The notes under the pieces are model-generated. The model had not been told where the DNA came from and ran no database searches. It saw only the letters and a program-made list of their open reading frames with translations. A program made the position numbers and the translations under genes. 64,000 bases of DNA from Lineus longissimus (Eukaryota; Nemertea; Pilidiophora; Heteronemertea; Lineidae): assembly GCF_910592395.1 (NCBI RefSeq), contig NC_088309.1, forward strand, positions 5,272,501 through 5,336,500. Reading direction: 5' to 3'. Positions 34,558 through 47,400 of the stretch are shown piece after piece; the first letter of the stretch is position 1, and the number at the start of each line of letters is the position of its first letter.

Positions 34558-37417
34558 TTACTTCTGTGACTTTTGGTCAGCTGGATTCAGCAAATTTGCG
34601 ACATCCTCAAAGCTGCCGACAACGTCATCGTACACAACGGAGAGGGCGGAGTAATCGATCGTCAACTGGCTCAGGACTTCAAAGAGCTTCTCCTCTGAAA
34701 ATAATTAACAATAATTGTTTATTACAAAGTGGTCATTAAGGATGAGGCCATAGGCCCGCATGCAATTCAGCAGATAGTTCTAACATCCGCTCAGACGTAT
34801 GATCAGGAGTCGCATTTGATTGAGGCCAATCCAAAAACTCAAAAGTTTTTGGCAAATCGCATATCGGTTATCGGAATTGACCAAATCTGCTGTACCATCG
34901 AGTCCATCTAGCAGAGGTTGGACTCGCGAATGTCCAACAACTGACCAGAGATCGGGGCCTCCACAAAGTTGTTCGTACTTATACTATATTTACAACAAGG
35001 AGTAAGTTTATTATGACGGATGGAGAAATTATTGTAGCTTCCTTACATTTTTATTGGCGACAAGTTATTATCTCCCCCTACTTGAAAATGGGGACACAAC
35101 TCGTGATTGAATGAGAGGCCTTCTATCTGCTCGCTTACCTGTTACGCCAGCATCCAGAAGTGCCTTGATCTGAGTCACGGTCTTGTCGAGTGAAGCCAGC
35201 ACCTTGCTGAACAGCTCCAAGTTCAACGCCAACCTTAGGTCGTCAGCAACCAAGGGATCTGCAATGTATCAAATTGAGATCAGATTTCTTATTTATAAGT
35301 CTTTTTGTTTCCCAAGCCACATACTTTCCGTCATCAAACAACAATGAAAGATGGAGTCAGGTGTGAGTGAGAACTAATGTTTGGCCGATTCGATATCAAG
35401 TATTCAAGAAATTCTCCTCCACTCTCTAATCAATTTGTAGCTATTGCTGCAACCTCCCAATCGGGAGGCCAATTAACTCCCAATGCGCAAGAGTTCCAGG
35501 CTGTATTCTTTTCATGTATCGTGAATCAACTTACCACCTGAGAGCAGGCCGAGTTTGTGGTCATTCCCTATATTCAAAGTGGTCACATGTTTCTTGAGAG
35601 CCTCGGTAACCTTCGCCGCAACGTCATTCCCGAAACCGCTTGGCACTGAAATGAAATAAGTGCATGGGCGATTAAAAGGGTCTCCATATCAATCTTGCTC
35701 AGAGTGGGAGCATATGTATATGTAAATATAAATACATGTATACGCCGCAAGTTCCAGCGTCTCAGAAATCTTAAAGGGACAATATATATGCAGCAGCTAG
35801 GCAGGCAAGATAACGTTACACGAAGTTGCCACTAGGAGTCTCTCACATCTCACAGTATGTCGAAATGATTCACGCTTGTATGAGGAATATATTTAGTGCT
35901 GAATCTAACATGAACCAGGGCCCTTACTGTGTATATATACGTCACCTGAAGATTGCCAAATTAGCCCCTCTGCTCCTGCCTATAGTCCCCGTTTAAGTTG
36001 CTTATTGTAGAAATGATTGTTTAAAAAATATCTTATGGCGATCTGGCAGAGAAGAGGGTATAGGATACGGCGTGTATCACCTATTGTCAGGAAAACAAAC
36101 ACCACCCTCACAAAAAGTTTACTGTCAAAGACACTGGCGTCGTTGACTGTGAAGACCTAATGTCAAGATGGTTTGTTTCCCGATCCTAGTAGGTGTATTC
36201 GGAAATCGGTTACTGCGACCGAGAACCTTATTGAGGATGGACACCTTCCTGGCCGATTTGAATTGACCATCCGAAATAACAAATATGCTTACCATGTTCT
36301 TTCCTGTAATTCATGTATAACAAGTACCTCACTATATACATGTAGTCACAGTAGTAAAAAAATAAATCAGCAGACACACCAGACTACGAAGAAGCAAGAA
36401 ACGACAAAAAAGAAAACTCACCTTTTCCACCCGGCTGCTTTACCGCTTCGCCAATGGCTTTGGCAACCTCTACGAAGAGGGAACTGAGTTCCTCCTTTTT
36501 CGTAGATAACTTCTTTATCTCCTCTGTATCCAGACCTGCAAATCAAAGAGCGTAACCTATCACAGTCATGTTTGAAGGTCGAGCATTTTCTTCCAGATTT
36601 TTTTTTGTTTTTGATCACGAAAACGAAAACGTTGACAATGTCATCCTGAACAAGTGGAGAAGACGACCAGAGACTTGATTAGTTTTATGTGTACATGTAG
36701 GTCACCGAAACGCGTCGGACCTTCACCAAACTATAGGGCTACAGGGCAGTTTGCGTCGTAGACTCCCTGGACAGTCCATTGGGCTATCCTATAATTGGGT
36801 TAGGGTGAGGAACGAGGTCGGTCCACTGCGTCCGGAGTGCGGCACTTACCCGAGTTCGAGCTGTCAATAACCGCGCGCCCCCAAGCTTGCAGGTCCTTTG
36901 CCAAGTCATAGAGTGAATTGACAGAATCCTGAAACAGAACTGAGGCGATTAAAGTAAAATGAAAATTTTTAAGTATATACATGGAAGCGTACTATATTAT
37001 AAGGTTCACGGCAAATATAAATAAAGCAATTACCAATTCTTAATATTAAGGCCGTTCACAACAGAGACTTTGACCAATTCAGATGCGCGTTCAGAAGCCC
37101 ACTACACCTCATGAGGGAAACAGTCGAGAAGCTATTCGGGAAACATTTGGTCATATTGGTTTAAACCTCAAAGCAAAAGAAAAATATCTCAAAGGCGAAT
37201 AACGTATATATACAGTTGAAGAAATCCATTACAGAATGTTAGGAAGGCAACAAACATTTTGAAACGCCACAAGAAATATTTTCAACCAATTTGAAATCAG
37301 TTCTTTTCTCTGGAAAGGCGAATGACTTACCGTGAGAGAGGACTTGGTCTTCCCACCAGCGGGCACCGCAGAACAGGCCGAGAGGCCAGCAAGTAGTAGC
37401 AGCATGGCAATCTTCAT
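34558..37417 (-). CDS. Small secreted, cysteine-free, helix-rich protein, family unknown
   Basis: Six exons on the minus strand: 37,331-37,417; 36,850-36,928; 36,422-36,535; 35,535-35,645; 35,139-35,258; 34,558-34,694 (TAA). All phases agree, giving 215 residues. The start is ATG 37,415-37,417; it opens a signal peptide, MKIAMLLLLAGLSACSA. The mature part has no Cys and alternates short amphipathic helices: DSVNSLYDLAKDLQAWGRAV; TKKEELSSLFVEVAKAIGEA; NDVAAKVTEALKKHVTTL; LRLALNLELFSKVLASLDKT; and EKLFEVLSQLTIDYSALSVV. Each helix pair corresponds to one exon, so it may have grown by exon duplication. A TATA box (TATAAAAA) at 37,498-37,505, 81 bases before the ATG, suggests strong tissue-specific expression. 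AATAAA on the minus strand at 34,527-34,532 lies only ~25 bases after the stop. I do not recognise the family. Confidence 0.82.
35797..35995. repeat. Dispersed repeat, copy 2
   Basis: Direct-orientation partner of 33,850-34,052. It lies in the intron between exons 3 and 4 of the secreted helical-protein gene. Confidence 0.72.
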
Positions 37418-37497
37418 GTTGATGTTCAAGATCAGGGTGGGAGAAACGAATCGGAGAAAGTGGAGCGAGTTTGTGAGATTATCGCCAAATTTGCCCC

Positions 37498-37505
37498 TTT
37501 TTATA
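37498..37505 (-). promoter_or_regulatory. TATA box of the secreted helical-protein gene
   Basis: TATAAAAA on the minus strand, 81 bases upstream of the start codon, placing transcription start at about 37,470 with a short 5'UTR and no upstream intron. Confidence 0.65.
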
Positions 37506-39353
37506 CAAAATTAATACAATGGCTCTTATTAACGTCAACACCGAAACGGGTCTGAACTCATCAAGAATGGTAAAAACAATTTTGATCGTCATAATTTTCA
37601 AATTATGAACTTCCTGATTAAACAGGGGATGGTTACCATTTTCTTGGTAAAAGTCTGCAGCGTGCAAAAAGAAATTTATTTTAAGAAGTGTCCCACTATT
37701 TTATAACAAAGGTTGCATTGGGACCCAACCCGTTTGGTGAGAGTTTCTTCCTGGTTCACTCAGGTAACCTGTCGGGTGTGGTGCCTGGGGACAATATGAA
37801 GCTACCCGATTGGTCAGATATATCGAGTTATTCCCTGTCAGGGTTTCTGCGATAAGCAAAAACAACACGTCATTAAATTTCGTTGGTCGGATCGTACGAC
37901 GATTTTTGTCTAAACATGAAAGGAAATCCACTCTACCACCCACCTGTCTACACCCGAGATAAACTGCACTGACGGATAGGGTTTGTCCAAGGGTGAACAA
38001 CGCCAAGAGAACATGTCGCTGATGGCGGATTTGGAAAGAGTCAAAACTGAATTTGTCCTAAGAGGATTTGGAACGGGCAACGAGGTTGCTGTCCCAGGGA
38101 CAATGTACACGTACTGTATTTTGTAATTTTCCTCACTAAACTGCCCTCAAAGATTCAAGGTCGAATTGTCCTTAACTTGCTTGGGGTTTTAGAAGGGGAA
38201 GGAGGCTGCTGTCTCAGGAACAATCTATTGTAGTTTGGGATTGTCCCGGGTGAACTGCCCTCGAAGTCGAATAGTCCTTGTGGGGATTTCGGGGAAGGAC
38301 GCTGCTGTCCCGAGACAATCTTTTGTCTTTTGTGGTCGTCTTTGGTGAGCTGCCCTCAAAATCGGGATTCCAAAAGGCAAGGAAACCGCTGTCACAGGGA
38401 CAATCTATTTTATTCTGTGACTGTCCCGAGGTAAATGCCTTCAAAGCCGAAATGTGCTTGGGGGTAACGACAAGGAGACAGCCATACCAGAGGCAAGGCT
38501 GAATTGGATGTCCTCAGAGACGATTGTGCCTCTGTAGATACCCTGGGAGGACTGACCCTAGAGACATCAGACTTGCCTCTAGGCTTGTTCAAAGCAAACT
38601 GATGGACAGTGGTGACAACTACCCTGGGGTGAGCTTCCCCAATAAACATTTCGTCCTTTCGGAATTTTTAATGGTTAACTGCTCTTTGCAACTTTTCTTT
38701 GGCAGAGCGCCAGTCAGCAAAGACGTCTTCAGGGAATCGCCACAGCTGAACAGATATTTTCTTTGAGGCACGGTCCTGCAGTGAACTACATCCTGAGGGG
38801 GAGAGGGCTGGGTGTGGGCTTGGGAAAGAACTGGGAGGTATTGTGAGGGGAAGAAATCCATGCCCAGTGACCCAACTCAATGGTCATATTCTCAGGACCT
38901 CCACACATTTGAAGATAGTTCGTTCATTTTCTGGCATCATGGAAGACTATCAGAGTAAAAAGAAAAACTACAAACAATACTATTATACAACAAACATGAC
39001 CAGTTTTAATACATCACATATTATAACACAATTGTGCAAATGCAAATTGTAACATTCATGGAGTACATAAACAGTACATTGTCAGACCCCCTCCCGACTA
39101 GGCCAGAAGTTGTTATCATGTACAAGACTAATATACAGATTATACATATTTCCAGAACTGTTCAAGTCAACCTCTGCCTCTTCCCTCAATACACATACTT
39201 TACAAATGGCCCCAAGCAACAATGAAAACAACTTGAAATGAGGACAATCTTACATTGCTGCAATGACAAATTCTATATATGAAAGTACACAACACTGAAA
39301 GATCCATGACAAGTCTATATCATTATCAATGATTCCAAAAGCCTCTGTATTGT
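37506..39353. other. Intergenic with a large minisatellite
   Basis: No gene seen. 38,040-38,480 is a tandem repeat (listed separately). 38,830-39,353 is probably BORCS8 3'UTR and flank. Open frames on both strands within 38,214-38,880 come from the repeat and its neighbourhood. Confidence 0.5.
38040..38480. repeat. Minisatellite, ~100-125-bp unit, about 4 copies
   Basis: Units share GCTGCTGTCYCRGGAACAAT-type blocks, then a run ending TGTCCCGGGTGAACTGCCCTC and an AATTGTCCTT/TAGTCCTT block. Copies start near 38,085, 38,205, 38,297 and 38,387. Confidence 0.8.
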
Positions 39354-42300
39354 TCATTTCTTTTTACTTGGCGAGTCCATCGACTGTGATCGCTTCTTAC
39401 TAGTTAATCTCTTTGGAGAAAATCGTGACGGCTGATCGCTCGACGTGAATACCTCATCTTGATCCGAGTTATTTATTCCAACTGCAGCATGATCAAATGT
39501 CTTTTGTTGCCGCAATAATGACCTATACATACTTGGATTAGTTCGTTCCTGCATCCTGAAAATGTTTTAGATGTTAGAGATATTTAAGTGACAGTACATG
39601 CAGTCAGTGGACCTTTTTTGATTTGGGAGTGACTGACAGTGACAAGCAGTTGTCTTATAGTTTGAGAGTATTGACTGAGTGCATGTACATGTATTTTGGT
39701 TCTCTTCCTGCCATTCAAAGAATTAATCTTAACTGAGAATAAACTGGATTTGCTTCAAAAATGTCTGTTAAATTATAACAAATAAAATGAACTATTTAAC
39801 AGAAACCAACTTCTTGATTAACCCAGAAAATACGATGAGTGTCATATCATATGCAACAAATTATGAATACACATCACTGGGAAAAATGACCGGTAATTTC
39901 TTCTTCGATTACTTTAAACAATTCACATTCCACCTTTTGGTACCCAATTAATCATGATGTTGGACAGAACTTAGACTGAGACTGCAGAAGCCTTTCACCA
40001 AACACAAATGCCAAAAGTCTTGTTTTTGACACATGCTAAGCTTAGTCATTCCTTTTTGCTAAATGTAGCATGCACAATTTGAAAAGAACACGTCCCAGTC
40101 ACTGTGAGTTATGAGCAACTATCCTGCACCGAACAGATACAATAGAATTAGTACATGTATATATCGGACTTGACATGACAAGTATTTTTTGTCTTTTATA
40201 TACGAAATCCATTATGATAATGACAAACAGACTTGGAAGACTGTCTGTTATATGTGAATATCTAGTTCATGTATAAGTCAGATAAACACAAATTTAACTG
40301 TAACAACTATCCATGAATCTATAGAGTAATCTTCACTCATGCCACATGCAAACTTAGACTACCAGTACCACTACCAGTTAGGATGCATGTTAACAGTTCT
40401 AAGTACTCACATGCTAGTCAGTGACAGCAGCCAGTGAGGAACGCCTAGGATGACCGAGGGAAAGGCAAATTAATGGGAATGGGAAGACGCCAAGCATAAT
40501 ACACAAAGCACAGGGTGTTAAGATATTATACCACTGAAAGCATTTAACTCAATATTTTCCATCAAACAGTCACATCTAAATTAAAGGAAGGAGAACTGAT
40601 TTTCCATAAAGAGTTAACCCAAACGTTAGCTGGGTGGTAGTTATACCAGAGTCCTCAGCATTGATTGGAACGCCTTAATGTATGAAGTCCAGTACCTTGA
40701 ACTTCTTGGTGTTTTCTGCTTGAAATTGAATTAAAACTGGTCCTTGTACACTCCAGACATAGACAATGGCAAGAAAGCTAAAAAAAAACGGTATCTTATT
40801 CTTTGCTATAAATAACCACTAGTTGGATACATCTTGCAATCCGGTTCTGTACAATGATTGACACAATTCAGCCGAAGCAAAAGCAATGAAACATGAATGA
40901 TTTTGGGGTCTTCAAAATTTCAGAATGTACACAAATGTACTGATACATGTACTTATATTTTTCAGATTTAAAAAAAGTTTTCCAGGTACTTTGAAAAGAC
41001 ACTGGTCACAACAAGGAGATAGATAAGAAAAATATCTGCATTCCTCAAAGCAACAGCCTATCACCAACACTCTGCTATGTTTTGTTTTCATTTGGTCAAT
41101 ATCTAAAGTAATTTTATCCTGGTCTTATGGGAGTGTAATTTTGTCCACATATGACTGATCTGGGACAAATTGAAATTACATTCCACCACCATGCCGAAGC
41201 TCTCCTGGCTTACCTTTGCTGATGTATTATCTGATTCTGACAGAGAGAGTATTTTCAGACACTTTGGACTTCGAAGTTTTAGACGAAATATAAAATTTTG
41301 TTCAACGGGTGCATTTTCTGTAAAAGTTCCTCAAAAATCAGAGTGCCATTTCCTTAAACTGACAATGGGCCCCTTAAGGAACAAGAAGTTGGGGTATGAT
41401 CTTCAGTTTTTGCAGAACTGTTGCTAAAAGGCTTTTCAACAATTAGTAACAAGGACAACAACAGTGGTGATAAATTTTAGCAAGTCGATCCACCTTACCT
41501 TCGATTGTTTTCATATTCTATTTGTTGTTTCATGAACATGGAGTTCTTTAAGAGATCCTGTATGTTCTGAAAGTGAGCTCGGCTTTGGTTCATTGTTCGG
41601 ACAGCACTGTTGGGAAATTGTGTGAAAGTGAGTTTGTGAAAGACAATTCAAATCAGGAGTCAGGCAAATCTGTTCATGCTGAATCCACAAAATGATACCG
41701 ACTTATCTGTGAGAAAACAAGTTATTGCAGTTTACGATTCCGAAACCAATGTGAGCTCCTTCCAAATTGTAACACTATAATAAGTTCAATATGAAATAAT
41801 CTTCCACACTGTGCTCACCATTGTCTTCATTTTGTTGGTCACAACCTTTGGTCACCATTAACTCATTAAGTCAATTAACTGACCCCTTACCCTGCTGCAT
41901 ATTCCATATCAAAGCAGCTGCCCTGGACTTGCTGATGTAAATCCTCGACTTCATGCTGAAAAAGACCAGACAATCAATCACACAAGCGGTCTTCATGCGA
42001 GTCCAGGTGATGGCAAACCTTGGTTACACTTACTAGGTCACTTCAGATTACAGTTTTTGCAGGTGGTGATATTTGGTAATACTATGAAAACTACTCAACC
42101 AAGACTTACCCTTTGTTCGACAAGCTGTGGCATGGACTTCCTCACATGCTCTTGTATGCGGTAAAAGGCAAGGGAGGGCTCGTTGGCAACGATGTGAAGA
42201 TTCTCCGAGAACTTCTCGGTGACTGAAAGATGTAAACATTTCCATCACAATGTCATGCAAGCAAATCAGTTATCATGAAATATTGTATATTAGTACTAGT

Positions 42301-44487
42301 ACATGGGGTACTATAGTTGGGCTGTGAGGCTTGTATTTTTTTCAGATTTTAAGCTTGTTTTAAAAAATAAAGGGTATGAAGGGCATAGTTGCATGGTATT
42401 GATGGTGGCCAAATCGGTTAAGAATGATTGGAAAAGCACATTTCTATGTCAACAAAGATGGTATTAGTACATTGATGCGTGTGGTTGTGGAAGAGGCTAC
42501 ACATATTGTGAATCCATTCATGGTTAGGCAGTATAATGACATTCACCTTTTTTCACTTTGTGGTCCAATTCAGGATTTGCATTTTCAGAAAACAATTGAG
42601 CACCTGAAAATAGACAGGAATGGTACATCAAACTAAGGTAAGCTCACAGCCATATAGGGGACAGGTAGTGACATCAGACAGGCATCCGTTTTTGGACCTC
42701 AATCACTAGCCTTCACCCTGCTAGATGACATCGCCTAAGTATGCCACATGGGTCAGTGACATATATTTGATATCCAAAATGTCTTTTTTCGTGATAACTT
42801 TATCTACACCTCCTCTATATTTGAGTAGAAAAACAACAGTGAAGTACACATGTAAATGTATCAAACTGAAGTCAGTTTTTTGAGTTATTGATAGCAATTT
42901 CATGATCAGGTTCCTGCCTTTTTGTAAATGAATTAGCATGGACTTGACGACCCATTACAGATCTTCTGTCATACTTTGTTGTTCATACAGATCGCGAAAC
43001 AGGCCTGATTTTAGATTTTAGATTTTTTTGTGCATGCAACAATATGAAGTCAAAACAGCTAGTGCAAGACAAAACAAGGGTACAATGTCACTATGTGGCC
43101 ATCACAATAATTGCAGGATTGAACAATGTTTTATTGTTAATGTTTAGAATGAAAAACAACTGCAGTGGTAGGAACAGTAGCAGGACAGCTTTTATTGCCT
43201 CGCATGAGAAAGGAAGTATAAAAAAGAAACAGCTCCCTGCAGAAAAGATGTTAACTTAATATTATTGAGTCAAAAGAACAACATCAGAAGAACAAGGAAA
43301 TATTGCAGAGAAGCACGATCCTCGCAGATGGAAATGATTAGTGCAACAACAGTTTATACATATTAATGTGTGCGATAAGAACTGTAAATAAAACATTAAT
43401 AGTTGAAAGAATTATGAATAGCAACATAGGAATAAGAGAACGCATTTCACAAAGAGAGTGCAATTTTAACTTTTGAGGACCAACATTGGTGAATGCACGT
43501 CAAAATTAGCCACCCGTCCCAGGTCAAATCACTCTGCCGATGAAACATGGTGGTCACCCTGGTAAATAATGTATAGCAATTAATAGCAGTGTCTCTAATT
43601 TGGACTGGTATTCAAGAGTAAAGTTCAGGTAATTTACTTTTGACTAGTAGTATTGACATGATTTGTTGATCCTCAAATGACACAGAATCAGAATGATGAC
43701 AACAAAAGAGACAAGACGGTGAAATAATCAGCAGATGAGACATCAGCATGCATTACAATGTCACTCACCTACAGCTGCTGTTAAATCATGGAACATTGTC
43801 CCAACTGGTTGAGAAAATCCTACTTGAAATTTTTTACTAACTATGCGGTTAGTAGCACACTGCAATTCATGAAAGGGTGGTAATATCAAACACGGTAGGA
43901 AATAGATGGGATTCTGTAGTTTCATCTGCATGTTCGAATTATGTAAACACCAAATGGTGATGACGAGGTAGATGAAATATGCAACGAAACCAGACTTGAA
44001 CCCTAACAATCACAATTCTCAAATTTATCGAATAAGGCATGATATGAAAAAGACCAGGGTTATTTACCTGACCTAGTTGTGTACCAAATGCAGAGAAAAC
44101 TATCATTGACATTAATTTACCTTTTTATACATGTATTACAACTGTGCTAATTACTCTGAATAACCAAGCAGATAATTCTGTCATCATACAACAGGCCTAT
44201 CTAATTCTCAGAATACAGAACTATTCCGTGAACACAATTCCAATACTAACATTCTGGTCATGGACACAACTCTGCTTTCTGCATTGGGGTACACAACCCA
44301 AGGTCGGAGTAATGACCACTTAGTACAGGAAAAGCCTGAGGAATAGGCCTACATTTTTTCACACAGCAGACAAGCTGAGGGGAAGGGGGATGCAGTGATG
44401 AAGCGTTCTTAACTCACCTTGAGATTTGTTTTGTTTTGTATTACCATTAGGCTGATGGGGGAGTGGTGAGGTTAGGAAACGGTCCAT
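39354..44487 (-). CDS. BORCS8: BORCS8, BORC complex subunit, with extended C-terminus
   Basis: BORC sits on the lysosome surface and recruits Arl8 for kinesin-driven movement to the periphery; BORCS8 (MEF2BNB) is a small helical subunit. Exons: 44,418-44,487 (ATG 44,485-44,487); 42,110-42,222; 41,891-41,955; 41,499-41,606; 39,354-39,555 (TGA). They join in frame to 185 residues. The diagnostic core is in exon 2: VTEKFSENLHIVANEPSLAF followed by YRIQEHVRKSMPQL. It continues with FDMEYAAGAVRTMNQS, FQNIQDLLKNSMFMKQQIEY. Vertebrate BORCS8 is ~120 residues and ends soon after that helix. Here the last exon adds about 67 residues, Ser/Lys-rich, ending SPKRLTSKKRSQSMDSPSKK with an extra Lys: disordered, basic and resembling a nuclear-localisation signal. 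The first exon has an acceptor at about 44,498, so a 5'UTR exon lies further upstream, not located. Confidence 0.9.
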
Positions 44488-44499
44488 TGCTCTGCCTCT

Positions 44500-47400
44500 A
44501 GGCATAAGAAAAACAATTTGTTTTACACTTAGTTATGATTATCAAATCTAAATATACAATCAGCTCTACTCAAATGATCAATAAATTCTCTAGTCTAGGG
44601 GGTTGGGAAGGGGGGCACAATCAGAGAATACGAATGCGCCTTGGCCAACAATGACAGCCCAGTTCATCTCAAAAAATGTTATAGTATAGAAGTTGATTTG
44701 AGTGGCCTATGCAAATGTCTGAAATGAAATGAAAAGAATGCATTGGCACCAGTCAGACAAAGTGTAATGTGGGGAAGGTCTCCTCTGACTCACGGTCAAT
44801 GACACCCGACAATGCTTCTCGCGCTATTGTCTGGCATCTTTTACAGGGAAGATCTCTTGTAAAGACGTTTTGTTGGTCCGAGCCTAGGTGGTACCGGCGT
44901 ATCAGGCAAACAGCCTATGACATTATGAACGACTTGCAATGTGATTCACTGATTGATTGATCGATAAGACGATAGAGACACGCTCCAACACAATACACAT
45001 GGACAGCCAATGGAGGAGTACAGTCGACTATAGCACTACCCCTGCAGGCTTTTGTACATTCTTTTCTTTTGCTCGCTTTATCAATTGTGATAAGCCCCCC
45101 TTTAGGAGGGGCTCTTAAGATACACGTGTGTGTGGGAGTATATACTGATTTGATGAGAAATAAAGAGAGTAACAATTGTATATCCTACAAACAATTTTTT
45201 TTGGTATTTTTCTGAATTAACTCCGTTGAGTTTACCGATTTCTCCGCGATCTTCCGGTGGTGGTTGCTATCCCATTGGTTGAAATTAATTTAAATTAATT
45301 TAAATCTTCATGGGAATTCGCTACATCATATGCCTAAGAAATTGGCCAATTATATTAATATTTTTATTAGAGAAATATCCGTCCTAAATAATGACAGAAA
45401 AGGGTGGTTTATTTCAATTTTGTGTCGACATGATCGAGGTCACGTGACATAAAAACAAAACAATAGCACACACCCGTCCAAAAAAGGCACTTTAAGAAAA
45501 ACAAATACGTTTTTCCAGCTTAAAACCACACTGACGACTAAGTTATATTGGTCTTCTGCCCAAATCTGAAGTATCAAAATGAATCACAAACTAGAACTAG
45601 CTCTATTTAGCAAAAGTTGCGTGAAAAATTCGGATGAGCGACATTCTGCACCCTAGCGGCCAATAAATAAACTACTTTCAGCCGTCTGCTCCGGTCTCGT
45701 TAGGGAGTTTTTCCCAAATGTACGCGATGATGACGTGCCCCATTAACAGGACGTAACATCTATTTTAAAATGCGTTTCCAAAGTGAATGCATGAGGACAA
45801 CCTATTTGTGTCGTATATCACTGGAAACGCCCGATTCCCGTGAATAAGGACAATCACAATGTATTACATTACCAAAACAAAAATGTGTCGGAAGGAACTA
45901 TATGGATGGTCCCATCGCACCCCCCCCCCCCTCCAGCAGTATGACACAGAAGGGCTAGTTGACTGTCCACCGGGGGGTTTGGGGGGAGCTTCCACCAACG
46001 CACTGGTAAAAACCTATGGCGACGGAGGGGGGTTTGGGGGGTGTCCCCCCATTGTAACAGCTGTAGTTGTTAGAGCTTGCACTTAACATATGCTCGTAGG
46101 GGGGTTCGGGGGAGCTCCCCCGACCTAAAGGGGGGCTCACTAAGTCCTTGACTTTACATATTATAAATAGAGTGAATGGGATATGAATGACGACTGCGAG
46201 ATTCGGATTGAAACGTCAATTAAAAGGCCCATTATTTAGAACCCGGAAGTGAAAACCCTTTTTTTATCTCACATTCTTCGCCTTACCTTGCATCTCAGTC
46301 TTGTTATACGCCAAATAATTGAGGCCACTTTCCATCTATATCAACTAATCATTCTCCGCAACGAGACAAAAACGAAAAATTTGCAGCAGTTGCGCCAAAA
46401 TATGCTTTATTCGACATTCAAATGAGATTCTCCAACATAATATTTGGAAACAACGACCAAAAAGTAAACAGGTGGAGACTGATTCCGTGTAGGCTGCGAC
46501 GTACCAACTGTCTTCGGCAAATGGTGCACACTACTCCACACGGCTGTTCTTAATAAACGTTGTGAATTAGTGATTTGCCCATGGAAAGGAGTTAATATCA
46601 GGCAAAGGCTTCAAGAAACACAGCACGGGAAGACAGTCACTCCATGGAGATGACTATCGGAGGAGACCAATTGCATAGGCCGAGTAATTACTAGACGTCT
46701 GGTCTCATACGAGTTGAAAGGAGTACCGTTTCTTCGGAGTGCCAATGAGAAAGCACCAGTGTAACATCTGTTAGAGTTCATAACTTAGTGCCTCCCTGAC
46801 TGGTTCTCAATTCCCACAATAAGGCGACCACTAGCCACTATTCGAAAAGGAAGAGTCACATCCCCTAGTCACATCCTCAGGTGTGTCTTTCATTGGAGGA
46901 CAAGTGGTGTAACAGTGTTTGATAGACGCTCTAACACTGAGAACAGAAGAGCTAGAAATAACATACACTGCATGATTATGATACCATAATATTGTTTATT
47001 TACTTTACACTGGCTCTCACACAGAGCATGCTGCAAAACATGTTTACAAGAAAAGAAGCAATATTTCTTTTCCTTCTTTTACTTGAGGAATAAATATTAT
47101 GTCATGCACACAGTAACACACAGCAATTTTATCTTGATTGTTCAGTATAACAGAAGCACAAGTGGCTGTTTGAGGTATTTCATTCTTTAAATAGTCTAGG
47201 TGTCTCATGTTCTAGAGTTGTTGCAACCCTCCTTGGCATACATGATGTTCCAAAATAATGCACAAGCAAATTTAGAAAATTTTCTTAGAGATAAAGACCG
47301 ACACACATCTCATCAAAATAGCCTCGCTGGTCATTAAGAGGTGTCATTTTTTACATTTGCTGTGCAATGAGTTCAGCTGTCTGGAGTATTGGAGTTGAGT

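Noticed and set aside
44769-44940. tRNA- or SINE-like sequence
   Set aside because: A GGTCCGAGCC stretch recalls a B box but no A box, fold or flanking repeats were found.
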